From Oleiphilus messinensis (GTDB taxonomy: Bacteria; Pseudomonadota; Gammaproteobacteria; Pseudomonadales; Oleiphilaceae), in NCBI RefSeq assembly GCF_002162375.1, contig NZ_CP021425.1, positions 5,316,001 to 5,380,000 of the forward strand: a stretch of DNA of 64,000 bases, in the 5' to 3' direction. Positions 29,019 through 40,415 of the stretch are shown piece after piece. The notes under the pieces are model-generated. The model worked only from the letters and a program-made list of their open reading frames with translations. It was not told where the DNA came from and searched no databases. The first letter of the stretch is position 1. Each line of letters starts with the position of its first letter. The position numbers and the translations under genes are program-made.

Positions 29019-29975
29019 CTAACCTTTGGCTACTTCCGACGCGTCCTCGATGAGTCGCCACTTAATAGCAATACCGTTGGTATAGCGTGCATCAATCATT
29101 TCTATTTTTTCCGATTTATCCCGCAAATAGTTCTGATAGACCCGGACAAATCGATCTAGTTTTTCGGTCACATCTTCTCTCCCTAAACGAATTTCTACTC
29201 CATTCTCAAGGGTCAGCGAAACTGCCCCCCGGTTTTCGACCACCAGTACCTGAAGCGCGATCGCTTGCGCATCCAGTGTTTTCCGAATATCTGCGTATTC
29301 TCTTAATACTTCCTGAGCCTGATTTTTTGGCCCGACCAGACGCGGTAATGACGATAGGTAATCCTCACTTCCTTCAGCAACAGCCCAAGGCGCAAAAACT
29401 TCACCATAGGGATTCAGCAATCCCATTCGTTCTGTCTGGTTTTCCCCATTTACCCGCCAATGAGCAACGGGTATCTGCTCAATGACATGCACCTCAATTT
29501 TTCTCGGCCAAACCCGTCGGACCGAGGCCTTGTCAATCCAGGGCAGGCGCTCCAGATCGAACTTGAACTGGTCAATATCAACACTGAAAAAGCCCTGTCC
29601 CAGGACCGTCTCCATTTGCCGCTTTAAGGTCGGCTCATGGATAAAATCGAGTTGTCCCGATACCTGGACATGTTCAATTGGATCATCCAATTGACTGTAA
29701 AAAACGTTCTGCAATCCTTGAACGATAAATACCAGTGCAGTCACACCAGCGATTCTGAACAATGCAATTTGATGTCGCGCAAGCCACTGCACCACAGCAT
29801 TGATTGTTGCTACAAGACCTGTTATTGCTTGGCGGATATCACTTCGCAATACCACTAACGGCGACGGAGATTTGGGTCTCGCTCCGGATGCGCCTTTCTT
29901 TTTCAAAACTTTCCCTGCTCGGGCAGTAGGCTTACGATTTGGCGAGTTACTCTTTTTTTTAACCGGAAGATTCAT
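29019..29975 (-). CDS. ftsQ: Cell division protein FtsQ
   Basis: FtsQ is the one-helix scaffold that joins FtsL and FtsB to the divisome. The 318-residue protein has a long basic cytoplasmic tail (about 70 residues, many Lys and Arg), a membrane helix (IALFRIAGVTALVFIVQGL), a POTRA domain (PIEHVQVSGQLDFIHEPTL) and the beta domain with LPWIDKASVRRVWPRKIEVHVIEQIP. The basic tail is longer than the E. coli one, as in Pseudomonas relatives. Confidence 0.95.
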   Translation of the reverse strand: MNLPVKKKSNSPNRKPTARAGKVLKKKGASGARPKSPSPLVVLRSDIRQAITGLVATINAVVQWLARHQIALFRIAGVTALVFIVQGLQNVFYSQLDDPIEHVQVSGQLDFIHEPTLKRQMETVLGQGFFSVDIDQFKFDLERLPWIDKASVRRVWPRKIEVHVIEQIPVAHWRVNGENQTERMGLLNPYGEVFAPWAVAEGSEDYLSSLPRLVGPKNQAQEVLREYADIRKTLDAQAIALQVLVVENRGAVSLTLENGVEIRLGREDVTEKLDRFVRVYQNYLRDKSEKIEMIDARYTNGIAIKWRLIEDASEVAKG

Positions 29976-30033
29976 ACCCGTTACCGTCTCTACTATGCCT
30001 GTGTGCTGCTAGATCAATACCCAAAACCTAAAG

Positions 30034-30993
30034 TTACGCGTAGCTACTGGCCAGAATTCTCAGTACCAATTCATTAAAATCGACTCCAGCCGCCTGGGCA
30101 GCCATTGGCGTCAAACTATGATCAGTCATCCCCGGAATGGTATTGACCTCAAGCAACCAGAATCGACCCTCTTGATCCCGCATGACATCCACTCGGCCCC
30201 AGCCCTTGCAGCCAACCGCATTAAACGCATCAAGACTAAGCTGTTGCAATGCCAACTCTTCTTCCTGACTCAAACCTGACGGCAGTAAATAACGGGTGTC
30301 ATCTGAAAGATATTTGGCGTCGTAATCATAAAACACATGATCCGTACTCAAACCAATCACCGGTAACGCACCTTCGGATAAAATCCCTACCGTGTATTCC
30401 GGCCCTTCCACCCAGGTTTCTGCGATGACTTCAGTATCTAACGCCGCCGAAGCCATAAATGCAGCCTGCAGTTCTGCAACGGATTTAACTTTCTGAACAC
30501 CAATGCTTGAACCTTCATGGGCAGGTTTCACACAAATCACGGGACCCAGGCGCTGCATCACAGATACCCAATCTTCAGACTCCGACAAGACACAGAAATC
30601 CGGAGTCGGCAGCTCCAGCCCACGCCAAAGCTGTTTCGTCCTGACTTTATCCATTGCCAACGCGGAAGCCATTACACCGCTCCCGGTATAGGGAATCTGG
30701 AGCGCTTCCAAATAACCTTGAATTGTACCGTCCTCACCGCCTCGACCATGAAGCGCCAGAAATACCCGGTCGACATCCTTCAGCACTTCAGGCCCGGGAA
30801 ACACGTCCCCCGTATCAATCATCAGGTGCTCAATTTCCAGCCATTCCAGCGCCGCGGCAACCGCCTGCCCACTGTTTAGCGATACCTCCCGCTCGGCAGA
30901 CTGACCACCGAAAAAAAGTGCGACCCGACCTGCTTTTGCAACAAGCCGGGATCGCTCTTCCTGAGACAAGGGCGAGATCTTAGTCATCGACAA
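30034..30993 (-). CDS. ddlB: D-alanine--D-alanine ligase
   Basis: Ddl joins two D-alanines using ATP, supplying the end of the peptidoglycan stem peptide. The 319-residue protein begins [20 protein letters not shown], holds the ATP-grasp core ([16 protein letters not shown], then [14 protein letters not shown]) and the metal-binding [17 protein letters not shown]. Its start overlaps the end of murC by 14 bases, giving translational coupling. A second Met two codons on is an equally good start. Confidence 0.97.
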   Translation of the reverse strand: MSMTKISPLSQEERSRLVAKAGRVALFFGGQSAEREVSLNSGQAVAAALEWLEIEHLMIDTGDVFPGPEVLKDVDRVFLALHGRGGEDGTIQGYLEALQIPYTGSGVMASALAMDKVRTKQLWRGLELPTPDFCVLSESEDWVSVMQRLGPVICVKPAHEGSSIGVQKVKSVAELQAAFMASAALDTEVIAETWVEGPEYTVGILSEGALPVIGLSTDHVFYDYDAKYLSDDTRYLLPSGLSQEEELALQQLSLDAFNAVGCKGWGRVDVMRDQEGRFWLLEVNTIPGMTDHSLTPMAAQAAGVDFNELVLRILASSYA

Positions 30994-32428
30994 TGATCCC
31001 CGCTTCGGCTAACCGTTTTGCTATCGCATTGATATCGCCGGCCCCCTGGGTAAGCAACAAGTCACCATCCTGCAATACGGTTTTCAAAATGGTTTCCAGA
31101 TCAGCTCCATCTTCAGCGAAAATTGGATCAATATGGCCTCGCTGTCGGATACTACGACACAGGCTGCGGGAGTCAGCACCGGGAATAGGTGTCTCCCCCG
31201 CCGGATAGACATCCAGCAGCAATAACACATCAACCTGAGACAGCACTCTGACGAAGTCTTCATACAAGTCACAAGTCCGGCTGTACCGATGTGGCTGATA
31301 AATCATCACTACCCGTTTTTCGGGCCAGCCACTCCGGATCGCTTCGATTACCGCTTCGACTTCCCTTGGATGGTGACCGTAGTCATCAACAAGCATCACT
31401 CGACCGCGGCTTGTTTCATATTCGCCGTATACCTGGAAGCGCCGCCCGACACCTGCAAAATTTGCCAGACCTGACACAATAGCATCATCTTCAACCCCCT
31501 CGTCCGTCGCCACAGCAATTGTGGCTAATGCATTGAGAACGTTGTGATGCCCAGGCATATTCAGCGTTATCCGCAGATCTTTTGCTGTCCCCGGACGCTT
31601 CACAGTAAATCGAACTTGCATTCCATCCTGAACAATATCGGTCGCACAAAAATCAGCCTCAGGTTTAGTGCCATAGGTAATCACTGACCTTGAAATCGCC
31701 GGGATAATTTCTTGTACGTTAATATCATCAATACACACCACAGCTGCGCCATAAAATGGCAGGTTGTGCAGAAAATCGATAAATGTCTGGGTCAACTTTG
31801 AAAAATCGCCCCCGTAGGTATGCATGTGATCCGCATCAATATTGGTCACCACAGCAATCATCGGAGTCAAATGCAGAAAAGAAGCATCGCTTTCGTCGGC
31901 TTCTGCGATCAAATAACGGGAGCCTCCCAGTTTTGCATTCGTTCCTGCACTATTCAGCTTCCCGCCTATCACAAAAGTAGGGTCCAGCTTTGCTTCGCCA
32001 AATACGGACGCGAGCAAGCTGGTCGTAGTGGTCTTACCGTGCGTGCCTGCAACCGCAATGCCATGTCGATAGCGCATCAGCTCGGCTAGCATCTCCGCTC
32101 TGGGAACAACAGGTATACGTAAACTGCGCGCTTTAGCTACTTCCGGGTTTTCTTCGTTAACAGCACTGGAAACAACTACTACGTCAGCATTTTCAACGTT
32201 TTCTGACTGGTGGCCCAGAAAAATTGTCGCACCTAACGAGGCCAAACGATCTGTAACCAGACTGGCTTTCAAGTCGGATCCGGAAATGGTGTAACCGAGA
32301 TTCATTAACACTTCGGCAATGCCACACATCCCCGCACCACCAATACCCACGAAGTGGATTTTTTTGATGCGTCTCATTTCCGGCACTTCCGGAACGGTAT
32401 TTTCACTATGTCCCTGGTTACTCACCAC
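30980..32428 (-). CDS. murC: UDP-N-acetylmuramate--L-alanine ligase
   Basis: MurC adds the first amino acid, L-alanine, to UDP-MurNAc. The 482-residue enzyme has the N-terminal nucleotide fold ([17 protein letters not shown]), the ATP loop [13 protein letters not shown], and the Mur ligase C-terminal domain with [13 protein letters not shown]. The start is GTG; two GTG codons lie in tandem and the first (32426-32428) overlaps the end of murG by 11 bases. Confidence 0.97.
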   Translation of the reverse strand: MVSNQGHSENTVPEVPEMRRIKKIHFVGIGGAGMCGIAEVLMNLGYTISGSDLKASLVTDRLASLGATIFLGHQSENVENADVVVVSSAVNEENPEVAKARSLRIPVVPRAEMLAELMRYRHGIAVAGTHGKTTTTSLLASVFGEAKLDPTFVIGGKLNSAGTNAKLGGSRYLIAEADESDASFLHLTPMIAVVTNIDADHMHTYGGDFSKLTQTFIDFLHNLPFYGAAVVCIDDINVQEIIPAISRSVITYGTKPEADFCATDIVQDGMQVRFTVKRPGTAKDLRITLNMPGHHNVLNALATIAVATDEGVEDDAIVSGLANFAGVGRRFQVYGEYETSRGRVMLVDDYGHHPREVEAVIEAIRSGWPEKRVVMIYQPHRYSRTCDLYEDFVRVLSQVDVLLLLDVYPAGETPIPGADSRSLCRSIRQRGHIDPIFAEDGADLETILKTVLQDGDLLLTQGAGDINAIAKRLAEAGIIVDD

Positions 32429-33521
32429 AGGCCTCCAAACAAATATTCATTACTTTTTCAGTCGCCTCAGGATGAGCGCTTTTTCGAGCCGCGATTGCCA
32501 TTTTTTTAACCCGCTCTCGATCCAGATGAAAACTCTGCAGTTTTTCCGCAAGCAACTCGGGCGACAATTCCGTTTCTTGAAAACAATATGCCGCTCCCCG
32601 TGCCACCAAATAATCCGCGTTCGCGGTTTGATGATCATCCACGGCATGGGGATAGGGGATAAATATCGAACCAACACCGGCCATCGCAATCTCCGACACG
32701 GTCATCGCACCGGATCGACAGACAACAAGATCAGCCCACTCCAGCGCGGCTTTCATATCGGTAATAAAAGGTTCAACACGAATGTCGCCCTCCATTCCTT
32801 CGTATGCCTGCCTCGTTGCTTGATCCTTACCTTTACCACACTGATGCAAAACGACCGGCCGGATTGTCTCTTCAAGTAAAGCCAGTGCTTTAGGCACGAC
32901 AGCATTGATCGCAGCCGCCCCTAAACTTCCGCCAACGACGAGCAGGTTTAAAACCTCACCTTCAGCCAGAGAGCGATTTTCAGGCGTGGGAATTGTCACA
33001 ATGCTGTTTCGAATCGGATTCCCGGTGACCAAGGGTGCTCGATTAAGTTTTACCTGCTTCTTAGCGAATGCCCCAGGAAACGCTTCTAACGTTTGGGCCG
33101 CGAATCGACTCAGCGTTGCATTGGTCATACCTGCAACAGCATTTTGTTCATGAATCACGATCGGTTTACGTAACAGCCACGCAGCCAGCCCTCCGGGCCC
33201 ACTGGCAAAGCCTCCCATGCCCAATACACAGTCTGGTTTCACTGTTTTGAGAACTCGCAGTGCCTGCGCTACAGCAAGACAGAGATTAAATGGCGCGAGC
33301 AACCAGGATTTCCACCCTTTACCTCGCAACCCTGCTACAGACAACGTATGTAAAGAAATGCCTTCAGCTGGAATAATCTGGTTTTCCAACCCCCGGATTG
33401 AGCCAAGCCAGACGACCTTATGACCACGTCCGATTAGTTCACGAGCGACGGCAAGTGCCGGAAAAATGTGCCCACCGGTTCCCCCAGCCATAACTAAAAA
33501 TGTTTTTGAGGTCACACTCAT
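32418..33521 (-). CDS. murG: Undecaprenyl-PP-MurNAc-pentapeptide GlcNAc transferase
   Basis: MurG turns lipid I into lipid II on the inner face of the membrane. The 367-residue GT-B enzyme has the glycine-rich loop [27 protein letters not shown], the second glycine loop [12 protein letters not shown], and the donor-binding region [24 protein letters not shown]. It overlaps the ftsW stop by four bases and murC by eleven. Confidence 0.97.
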   Translation of the reverse strand: MSVTSKTFLVMAGGTGGHIFPALAVARELIGRGHKVVWLGSIRGLENQIIPAEGISLHTLSVAGLRGKGWKSWLLAPFNLCLAVAQALRVLKTVKPDCVLGMGGFASGPGGLAAWLLRKPIVIHEQNAVAGMTNATLSRFAAQTLEAFPGAFAKKQVKLNRAPLVTGNPIRNSIVTIPTPENRSLAEGEVLNLLVVGGSLGAAAINAVVPKALALLEETIRPVVLHQCGKGKDQATRQAYEGMEGDIRVEPFITDMKAALEWADLVVCRSGAMTVSEIAMAGVGSIFIPYPHAVDDHQTANADYLVARGAAYCFQETELSPELLAEKLQSFHLDRERVKKMAIAARKSAHPEATEKVMNICLEACGE

Positions 33522-34735
33522 CCCTGCCCCTCACAACTTGATTTAGCGTGTCCAGGATTGACTGTCTCACAGTGGATTCGTTGTAACAGAGCAACACAGA
33601 CACAACTCATGATCAAACTACTTCCACCATAACTTACCAGCGGAAGCGTCAAACCTTTGGTGGGCAATAGGCCAGCGTTTACTCCCATGTTGATAAAAGC
33701 CTGAATACCGATCAAAAGAGAAACCCCATAAGCCAAAAATGCTGCAAATCGCAATCCTTGCCGCTCTGCAGCAAGACCAATCGACAATCCTCGATAAACC
33801 AACACGGCAAATAGCACCACAACAACCATGCAACCCACCAGACCAAACTCTTCAGCTAAAATTGCAAATACAAAGTCGGTATGTGCCTCGGGCAGATAAA
33901 ACAGTTTTTGCACACTATTACCCAACCCTTCACCAAACCATTCGCCCCGCCCAAAGGCAATGAGTGACTGCGTCAATTGGTAACCGGTGTTGTATTGATC
34001 CGCCCAAGGATCCACATATGACATCAAACGTTGCAAACGATAGGGTTTCCATAAAATCAACAGTGTTCCAAGTACACTAATCACCCCGAGTAATGCTGCA
34101 AACTTCAATACTTTCGCACCACTTAGAAAAATCATGCCCGCAGCAGCGGCCATAATAACGAAAGTAGCCCCGAAGTCAGGCTCCAGTAGCAGAAGCAAAC
34201 TTGCCAGGAACATCACACACAATGGTTTGCAAAAGCCCCACCAAGACACCAGAACTTCCTCTCTTCGGCGATCAAGATATCCCGCAAGATAAGCCAGTAA
34301 AAATAGTTTTGCGATTTCAGAAGGCTGGATATTAAAAGCACCAAAACGTAACCAGCGCGTACTCCCATTCACCGTTTTACCCGCCAACAACACAACCACC
34401 AGAAGCAACAACGCTACAAACAAAAGCAACCATCCGTTCTCACGCCACCACGCCACCGGTATTTGCACGACCAATACCGCAGAGACCAGCGCCAACAGCA
34501 AAAATATCCCTTGCTTAATTGCAAAGGCAAATGGCTCTCCGCGCACGTCAGCGATATGGATGGAGGCCGAGGCGATCATGATAAAACCAATCATTAAAAG
34601 GCAAATTGCAACCAAAAAAAGCACAACATCAAAGTCAGCCCAACTGAATCCTGGGCGTACCTCGTCCGCTTCCGGCTTTTTTTGGCCAAAGAGCAATGTG
34701 CTCAAGCTGATACCTTTCAAGTTTGCATACCCCAA
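33518..34735 (-). CDS. ftsW: Septal peptidoglycan glycosyltransferase FtsW
   Basis: FtsW is a SEDS polymerase that builds septal glycan strands from lipid II together with FtsI. The 405-residue protein has about ten membrane helices. Family blocks seen are GSTRWLRFGAFNIQPSEIAKLF, LEPDFGATFVI with the catalytic Asp region, PEAHTDFVFAILAEEFGLVG and PLVSYGGSSLI near the end. It lies 27 bp after murD. Confidence 0.97.
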   Translation of the reverse strand: MGYANLKGISLSTLLFGQKKPEADEVRPGFSWADFDVVLFLVAICLLMIGFIMIASASIHIADVRGEPFAFAIKQGIFLLLALVSAVLVVQIPVAWWRENGWLLLFVALLLLVVVLLAGKTVNGSTRWLRFGAFNIQPSEIAKLFLLAYLAGYLDRRREEVLVSWWGFCKPLCVMFLASLLLLLEPDFGATFVIMAAAAGMIFLSGAKVLKFAALLGVISVLGTLLILWKPYRLQRLMSYVDPWADQYNTGYQLTQSLIAFGRGEWFGEGLGNSVQKLFYLPEAHTDFVFAILAEEFGLVGCMVVVVLFAVLVYRGLSIGLAAERQGLRFAAFLAYGVSLLIGIQAFINMGVNAGLLPTKGLTLPLVSYGGSSLIMSCVCVALLQRIHCETVNPGHAKSSCEGQG

Positions 34736-34762
34736 CTACCCACTCTTCCTAGTAACCGGTAA

Positions 34763-36157
34763 TCACTGATCGTCAGTTAAAGTCGATTGCAACACTTTAA
34801 CCTGATCCCGGAAAACAGTACCTCGATGCTCATAACTGTCGAACATGTCGAAGCTTGCACAGGCAGGTGACAATAAAACCGTATCCCCAGGGGTCGCCTT
34901 CTGCGCTGCGATCATTACCGCATCTGGTAAATCACTCGCATCGATACACGGAACTACTTCAGATAACGTACTGCGTATTTTTTCGGCATCATGACCGATC
35001 AAAACCAAACACTTGACGTACTTGGCAACCAATTCTTCCATCAAAGCAAAATCGGCGTCTTTACCAACGCCGCCAGCAATCAAGATCAATTTCCCGGAGG
35101 TGAGTCCACCAATACTGTCTATCGCAGTGCAGGTTGCACCAACATTGGTTCCTTTGGAATCGTTAATGAAGTCAATACCATTGTGCTCCGCTACCCATTC
35201 ACAGCGATGCGGCAATCCAGGAAATTCACACAATGTTTCAACCATGACTGACAACGGCAAGCCAGCCGTATGACCGATCGCCAAAGCCGCCAACGCATTA
35301 CTCCAGTTATGGCGCCCTTTAATTTTCAACTCATCAACATTTAATAATTTATCGAAACCATAACTGAGCCAAACGACTTCCTGGTCACCATTTAACTCGT
35401 GAATCGTACTGAATTTTTTCAGACCGGGATTGCTCAACCCAAAATGAACTGACTCCATCCCTTGTGCCATCAGCGGAGCTGACAGGGGCTCATCATCATT
35501 GACCACAGGATGCTGACAACCTCTAAAGATCCGATGTTTGGCATGATGGTAATGAGCCAAACTGTCATATCGATCCATATGGTCAGGGCTTACATTCAGA
35601 ACAGTAGCCGCGAACGCCCCTAAACGACGGGTTGTTTCCAGCTGAAAGCTTGATAACTCGAGAATATAGAGCTCAACCGACGGATCCAACAGATCCAGTG
35701 CGGGCGTTCCAATATTCCCCCCGACCGCAATTTTGGTTCCCGATTTACGCCCCATCTCGGCCAGCAGAGAGGTAACCGTTGTCTTACCATTCGAACCCGT
35801 GATCGCAAGAATCGGTGCCTCTGCAACACAACTGAACAGGTCAATATCCCCGGTAATCTCGACACCTTGTTCGATTGCTGCCTGAATAGCCGGCTCGGCA
35901 AGCGCAACCCCCGGACTCACCACAAGATCGGCTGCTGTTTTCAGGATATTGACGTCGAGCGGCCCACGATGAACCACCACATCGGGGAATTCACTTTGTA
36001 ACTCGGTTAATCCCGGTGGTAAGTCTCGAGTATCCACCACTTCGACCCAGGCATTTTGCCGCTTCAAGTATCGAACACATGACAAACCTGTTTTGCCCAA
36101 GCCGACGACAATATGTTTTTTATCTGACGCGATTAATTGCATTGCTGTTGTAGCCAT
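34763..36157 (-). CDS. murD: UDP-N-acetylmuramoylalanine--D-glutamate ligase
   Basis: MurD adds D-glutamate to UDP-MurNAc-L-Ala. The 464-residue enzyme has the N-terminal nucleotide fold (VVGLGKTGLSCVRYLKRQ), the ATP loop ITGSNGKTTVTSLLAEM, NVSPDHMDRYDS, and the C-terminal FINDSKGTNVGAT block. A 167-bp gap separates it from mraY, the widest break within this part of the cluster, so a secondary promoter there is possible; I could not define one. Confidence 0.97.
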   Translation of the reverse strand: MATTAMQLIASDKKHIVVGLGKTGLSCVRYLKRQNAWVEVVDTRDLPPGLTELQSEFPDVVVHRGPLDVNILKTAADLVVSPGVALAEPAIQAAIEQGVEITGDIDLFSCVAEAPILAITGSNGKTTVTSLLAEMGRKSGTKIAVGGNIGTPALDLLDPSVELYILELSSFQLETTRRLGAFAATVLNVSPDHMDRYDSLAHYHHAKHRIFRGCQHPVVNDDEPLSAPLMAQGMESVHFGLSNPGLKKFSTIHELNGDQEVVWLSYGFDKLLNVDELKIKGRHNWSNALAALAIGHTAGLPLSVMVETLCEFPGLPHRCEWVAEHNGIDFINDSKGTNVGATCTAIDSIGGLTSGKLILIAGGVGKDADFALMEELVAKYVKCLVLIGHDAEKIRSTLSEVVPCIDASDLPDAVMIAAQKATPGDTVLLSPACASFDMFDSYEHRGTVFRDQVKVLQSTLTDDQ

Positions 36158-36324
36158 ATGTCATATTCTTTATCGATTGTTGCCGTTGATGAACTTGATT
36201 GACGGATAACAAATCCGCGCCAATCGTCGTGGTGCCGGTCACTATAAGGACATACCACACCGCACCTCCCTGTTACATCCGATTCGGACATCGGAACAAC
36301 CTTCCAACGAACATGAATAATTAC

Positions 36325-37410
36325 TTACCTGACCTTCAATGTGGCCAGCCCCACTAGAACCAACACGACGGTGATCACCCAAAACCGGACAATTACCCTG
36401 GGCTCCGGCCAACCTTTCAATTCGAAATGATGGTGTAATGGCGCCATTCTGAAGATACGCCTTCCAGTCAATTTGAAAGAAGCAACTTGCAAAATGACTG
36501 AAATCGTTTCCATCACAAACACGCCGCCCATAATAAAAAGTACGATTTCCTGACGTACAATAACGGCAACAATGCCAAGTGCAGCCCCCAGGGCAAGTGC
36601 CCCAACATCCCCCATGAAAACCTGGGCGGGATAGGTGTTAAACCAGAGAAATCCGAGTCCGGCTCCTACCAGCGCGCCACAAAAAACTAACAACTCGCCA
36701 GCGCCTGGCAGGTGCGGTATATGGAGATAATCTGCAAATTGAATGTGACCCGAAAAGTAGGCAAAAATAGCCAATGCAGCCGCAACCATCACCGTAGGCA
36801 TAATCGCCAGACCGTCTAATCCGTCTGTTAGATTGACCGCGTTACTGCTGCCCACGACCACAAAATAAGTTAACAAACAGAATGTAATCGCCCCCATTTG
36901 CCATTCAAAACCTTTAAAGATTGGCAGCAGGAAAACCGTTTCCTGAGGCAGGCTCGCCGTCATATACAACACAATTGCCGCAGTCATACCAAACACCGAT
37001 TGCCAAAAATACTTCCAGCGTGCTGCAAGACCACGGGAATTTTTCTCTACCACCTTTCGATAATCATCAACCCAGCCAATTGCTCCGAATGCCAGCGTTA
37101 CCAGTAACGTTATCCAGACATAACGATTGCTTAGATCTGACCACAACAGAGTTGATATTGCGACCGCGATGAGAATTAACGCCCCCCCCATCGTTGGCGT
37201 TCCAGCCTTGCTCAAGTGGCTTTGAGGTCCATCATCGCGAACGGCCTGACCAATCTGATAATGACTGAGCTTGCGAATCATTAATGGACCCACCAGCAAC
37301 GAAATCCCCAACGCAGTCAATACGCCCAGGATGCCGCGTAAAGTAATATATTTGAACACTCCAAAAGTGTCGTAATACTGAGACAGAAAATCTGCCAACC
37401 AAACTAACAT
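36325..37410 (-). CDS. mraY: Phospho-MurNAc-pentapeptide transferase
   Basis: MraY loads phospho-MurNAc-pentapeptide on the undecaprenyl carrier, giving lipid I. The 361-residue protein has ten membrane helices. Family blocks include [17 protein letters not shown], the aspartate-rich [37 protein letters not shown] and [23 protein letters not shown]. It overlaps the murF stop by seven bases. Confidence 0.98.
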   Translation of the reverse strand: MLVWLADFLSQYYDTFGVFKYITLRGILGVLTALGISLLVGPLMIRKLSHYQIGQAVRDDGPQSHLSKAGTPTMGGALILIAVAISTLLWSDLSNRYVWITLLVTLAFGAIGWVDDYRKVVEKNSRGLAARWKYFWQSVFGMTAAIVLYMTASLPQETVFLLPIFKGFEWQMGAITFCLLTYFVVVGSSNAVNLTDGLDGLAIMPTVMVAAALAIFAYFSGHIQFADYLHIPHLPGAGELLVFCGALVGAGLGFLWFNTYPAQVFMGDVGALALGAALGIVAVIVRQEIVLFIMGGVFVMETISVILQVASFKLTGRRIFRMAPLHHHFELKGWPEPRVIVRFWVITVVLVLVGLATLKVR

Positions 37411-38858
37411 GTTTCGGATGCCTTCCTTTGTGTTATTGTTTCGACGATATCTTCCATACGTGAACTACGGGACCCTTTAACCAACACAGTGACTTGTCCC
37501 TTTGATGCCTGTTCAGAGAGTCTCGGTAACAAGGCACCAATTAATTCAGTCTTGGTAGTAAAAGCCTCTCCACAGCCGGCACCATCCAGAACGCCCTGTA
37601 ACACAGAGGTTGAGAATTGCCCTGAACTGAATACATAGTCAATTGAGTGTTCAGCGGCAAACTGACCAACCGAGTGGTGCAATTCAGGCGCATCCGCCCC
37701 CAATTCAGCCATATCACCTAAAACGGCAATACGATAGCCAGCACACTGAGACAACACACTCAATGCTGCCTTGATCGATTCCGGGTTGGCATTGTACGAA
37801 TCATCAATGACGGAGAGGTTGCCACACTCAATTCGCTGTAAACGGCCTTTAACACCTTGGTAGCCATTCAACCCCTGTTGAACCTCATCCAGTTTCATAC
37901 CTAACTTCAAGGCCGCAGCAGTAACCGCCAGAGCATTCTCAACATTGTGATAGCCGGCAACATCAAGCTCTATTGAACCTGATTCGGAATCCAGCTCAAT
38001 ATCAAAAACAGTCCCCTGAGCGGTTGTGCTGATGTTTTTTGCCCGAATGCTGGCACAATCATTTCCCTTGGCACTAAAACTCACAATTCGGATATGCCGC
38101 GTTGCAGCCCTTTCACACCATATCTCGAACGCTGGATCATCGTAATTCAGGATAATGACCCCACCTTCAGTCACACCTTCAATCATTTCACCTTTGGCAG
38201 AAACAATATTGTTATAACCACCAAACTCACCCAGGTGAGCAGTTCCCGCGTTAGTGATAATGCCAATATCCGGCCTCACCAGTGACACGGTGTGTAATAT
38301 TTCCCCAATGCCACTTGCGCCCAGCTCCAATACAGCAATACGGTGCTGCTGGTTTAACTTGAGTACCGAGAGCGGCACCCCGATAGCATTATTCAGATTG
38401 CCCGGTGTCGCAAAGGCCAGTTGCTTTTGACCCAATACCGCTGAAAGCATTTCTTTCACCGAAGTTTTTCCTGAACTTCCGGTAACCGCCACAACGGGAT
38501 AGGTGAATTTCGCACGGTTCAGTTCAGCCAATTGCGTTAACGCGGTAAGCGTATTCCCCACTTCAATCACCGGAAATTGGTGCTCATCTGCACTGCGCTT
38601 CAACTCTGCAGTGAGACTACCCTGGGTGACGATGGCCCCCAGTGCTTTTAATTCGATCGCCTGATCAATGAAATGCGCGCCATCAAACTGAGGCCCTTTC
38701 AAAGCAACAAATAATTGTCCGGGTTTCAAAACCCGCGAGTCTGTCGAAATCGTGCTAGCATCGATGACCACATTGAACCGGTGTCCGTCAGGATTTGACG
38801 CGGACAGTTGTCCCTCTATAAGCTGTGCAAGCTGATCAAATGTCGTTGCCAGTATCAC
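37404..38858 (-). CDS. murF: UDP-MurNAc-tripeptide--D-alanyl-D-alanine ligase
   Basis: MurF adds the D-Ala-D-Ala dipeptide made by Ddl. The 484-residue enzyme has [19 protein letters not shown] at the N-terminus, the ATP loop [14 protein letters not shown], and the C-terminal [17 protein letters not shown]. The start is GTG at 38856-38858, overlapping the murE stop as GTGA. Confidence 0.97.
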   Translation of the reverse strand: MILATTFDQLAQLIEGQLSASNPDGHRFNVVIDASTISTDSRVLKPGQLFVALKGPQFDGAHFIDQAIELKALGAIVTQGSLTAELKRSADEHQFPVIEVGNTLTALTQLAELNRAKFTYPVVAVTGSSGKTSVKEMLSAVLGQKQLAFATPGNLNNAIGVPLSVLKLNQQHRIAVLELGASGIGEILHTVSLVRPDIGIITNAGTAHLGEFGGYNNIVSAKGEMIEGVTEGGVIILNYDDPAFEIWCERAATRHIRIVSFSAKGNDCASIRAKNISTTAQGTVFDIELDSESGSIELDVAGYHNVENALAVTAAALKLGMKLDEVQQGLNGYQGVKGRLQRIECGNLSVIDDSYNANPESIKAALSVLSQCAGYRIAVLGDMAELGADAPELHHSVGQFAAEHSIDYVFSSGQFSTSVLQGVLDGAGCGEAFTTKTELIGALLPRLSEQASKGQVTVLVKGSRSSRMEDIVETITQRKASETC

Positions 38859-40414
38859 CGGGGACCTCCATTAACCGAATTTGCTGCCCGCTCATGTAGG
38901 CTCTTCAGGATTTCATCCCTGTCACTAAACACAAATTTGCTTCCTTTTATTTCCTGATAAGGCTCATGGCCTTTACCTGCAACCAGAACTACATCGCCAG
39001 TATGTGCTGCAAACAGGGCTTTTCGAATGGCTAAAGCCCGGTCCTGTTCAACCTGGATCACCGCACCACCCACTGTTCCGTGCAAAATATCATCAATGAT
39101 GCGCTGGGGGCATTCCGAGCGCGGATTATCCGAGGTCACAATCACCTTATCCGCGAGTTCACTGGCCACTTTTCCCATTTCCGACCTTTTGCCGGCATCT
39201 CGATCTCCACCGCAGCCAAAAACACACCACAATTCTTGATCAGTGTGCTTGCGGGACGCCTGTAACGCATTTTCCAGGGCATCTGGCGTGTGCGCATAAT
39301 CAACAATTGCCCGAGGATATCCCACCCCTTCGATTGCAACCGGCTCCATCCGTCCGGCCACAGCCTGGAGCCTGGGAAGCAGAGGCACGATATCAAGTAA
39401 ATCGTAACCACACTGGAGAACACAGGCTGTCGCTGCAAGTACATTACTCACGTTGAATTGTCCTAACAAAGCGGTTTGAAAAGGAACAATTTGGCCTTGC
39501 CAACTGAGATCGCCCTCGATGCCTTCTGCCGAACTTTTTAAATTCACAGCGATAAGGTCTGCATCATCCGATTGAATTCCAAAGGTGATTACGCGGGATA
39601 GCTGACGCACTGAATCACGCACCAACAAACTCTGAGCAAAGGGGTCATCCAGATTTATGACAGCCCAACGCACACTCTCAATATCGAACAAGCGTGCTTT
39701 TGCATTCCCGTAGGATTCCATTGTCCCGTGATAATCCAAATGGTCACGGGTTAAATTGGTAAACACGGCACCATCAAATACAACACCCGCGATCCGCCCT
39801 TGCTCTAACGCGTGTGAAGAGACCTCCATCGCGACATACTCCGCTCCTTTAGCTCGCAAATTAGCCAGCTGCTCATGATTCGTTTTCAAATCAGCAGTCG
39901 TATGCCCTACATCCTCCAGATTTCCCGACAAGCCATAACCCAGAGTCCCCATCACACCTTGAGGCGTGCCTTTCAGCATCGATAACAATTGAGCAGTATA
40001 TTGCGTTACAGAGGTTTTACCGTTTGTGCCCGTTACCCCGATTACATCCAATGCTTTAGAGGGTGCACCAAGGACGATATTGATCAATCGAGCAGCCGCT
40101 AGCGGGACATCTGCACCGAATACACAAGGTACCCTGAGACCACCCGGGCCATTCAGCGTGCTAACGTTGAAGTCAACACCTTCACGAGCGCAAAGCACAG
40201 CAACCGCGCCACACTCAACCGCAGCCATCACAAACTTTTCTGCGGAACTCTGCAATCCTGGCAAGGCAATAAACAAATCACCCGGTGAAACTTTACGGCT
40301 GTCAATTTGCACATTACTTACACGGATACCACTTAGCTCAGACGCAACAACTTCCGGAACCCTAAAACAGGTTTCCAGAAGCTCATTTAACGACCAACTC
40401 TGCCCGGAGCTCAT
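38855..40414 (-). CDS. murE: UDP-MurNAc-L-Ala-D-Glu--meso-diaminopimelate ligase
   Basis: MurE adds the third stem-peptide residue. The acceptor motif reads DNPRSECPQ, the form that selects meso-diaminopimelate rather than lysine. Also visible are the ATP loop VTGTNGKTSVTQYTAQLL and VDYAHTPDALENAL. I chose the ATG at 40412-40414 (519 residues), which has GGAG about 10 bases upstream and follows the ftsI stop directly; the longer frame begins at a TTG inside ftsI. Confidence 0.96.
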   Translation of the reverse strand: MSSGQSWSLNELLETCFRVPEVVASELSGIRVSNVQIDSRKVSPGDLFIALPGLQSSAEKFVMAAVECGAVAVLCAREGVDFNVSTLNGPGGLRVPCVFGADVPLAAARLINIVLGAPSKALDVIGVTGTNGKTSVTQYTAQLLSMLKGTPQGVMGTLGYGLSGNLEDVGHTTADLKTNHEQLANLRAKGAEYVAMEVSSHALEQGRIAGVVFDGAVFTNLTRDHLDYHGTMESYGNAKARLFDIESVRWAVINLDDPFAQSLLVRDSVRQLSRVITFGIQSDDADLIAVNLKSSAEGIEGDLSWQGQIVPFQTALLGQFNVSNVLAATACVLQCGYDLLDIVPLLPRLQAVAGRMEPVAIEGVGYPRAIVDYAHTPDALENALQASRKHTDQELWCVFGCGGDRDAGKRSEMGKVASELADKVIVTSDNPRSECPQRIIDDILHGTVGGAVIQVEQDRALAIRKALFAAHTGDVVLVAGKGHEPYQEIKGSKFVFSDRDEILKSLHERAANSVNGGPR

Positions 40415-40415
40415 T

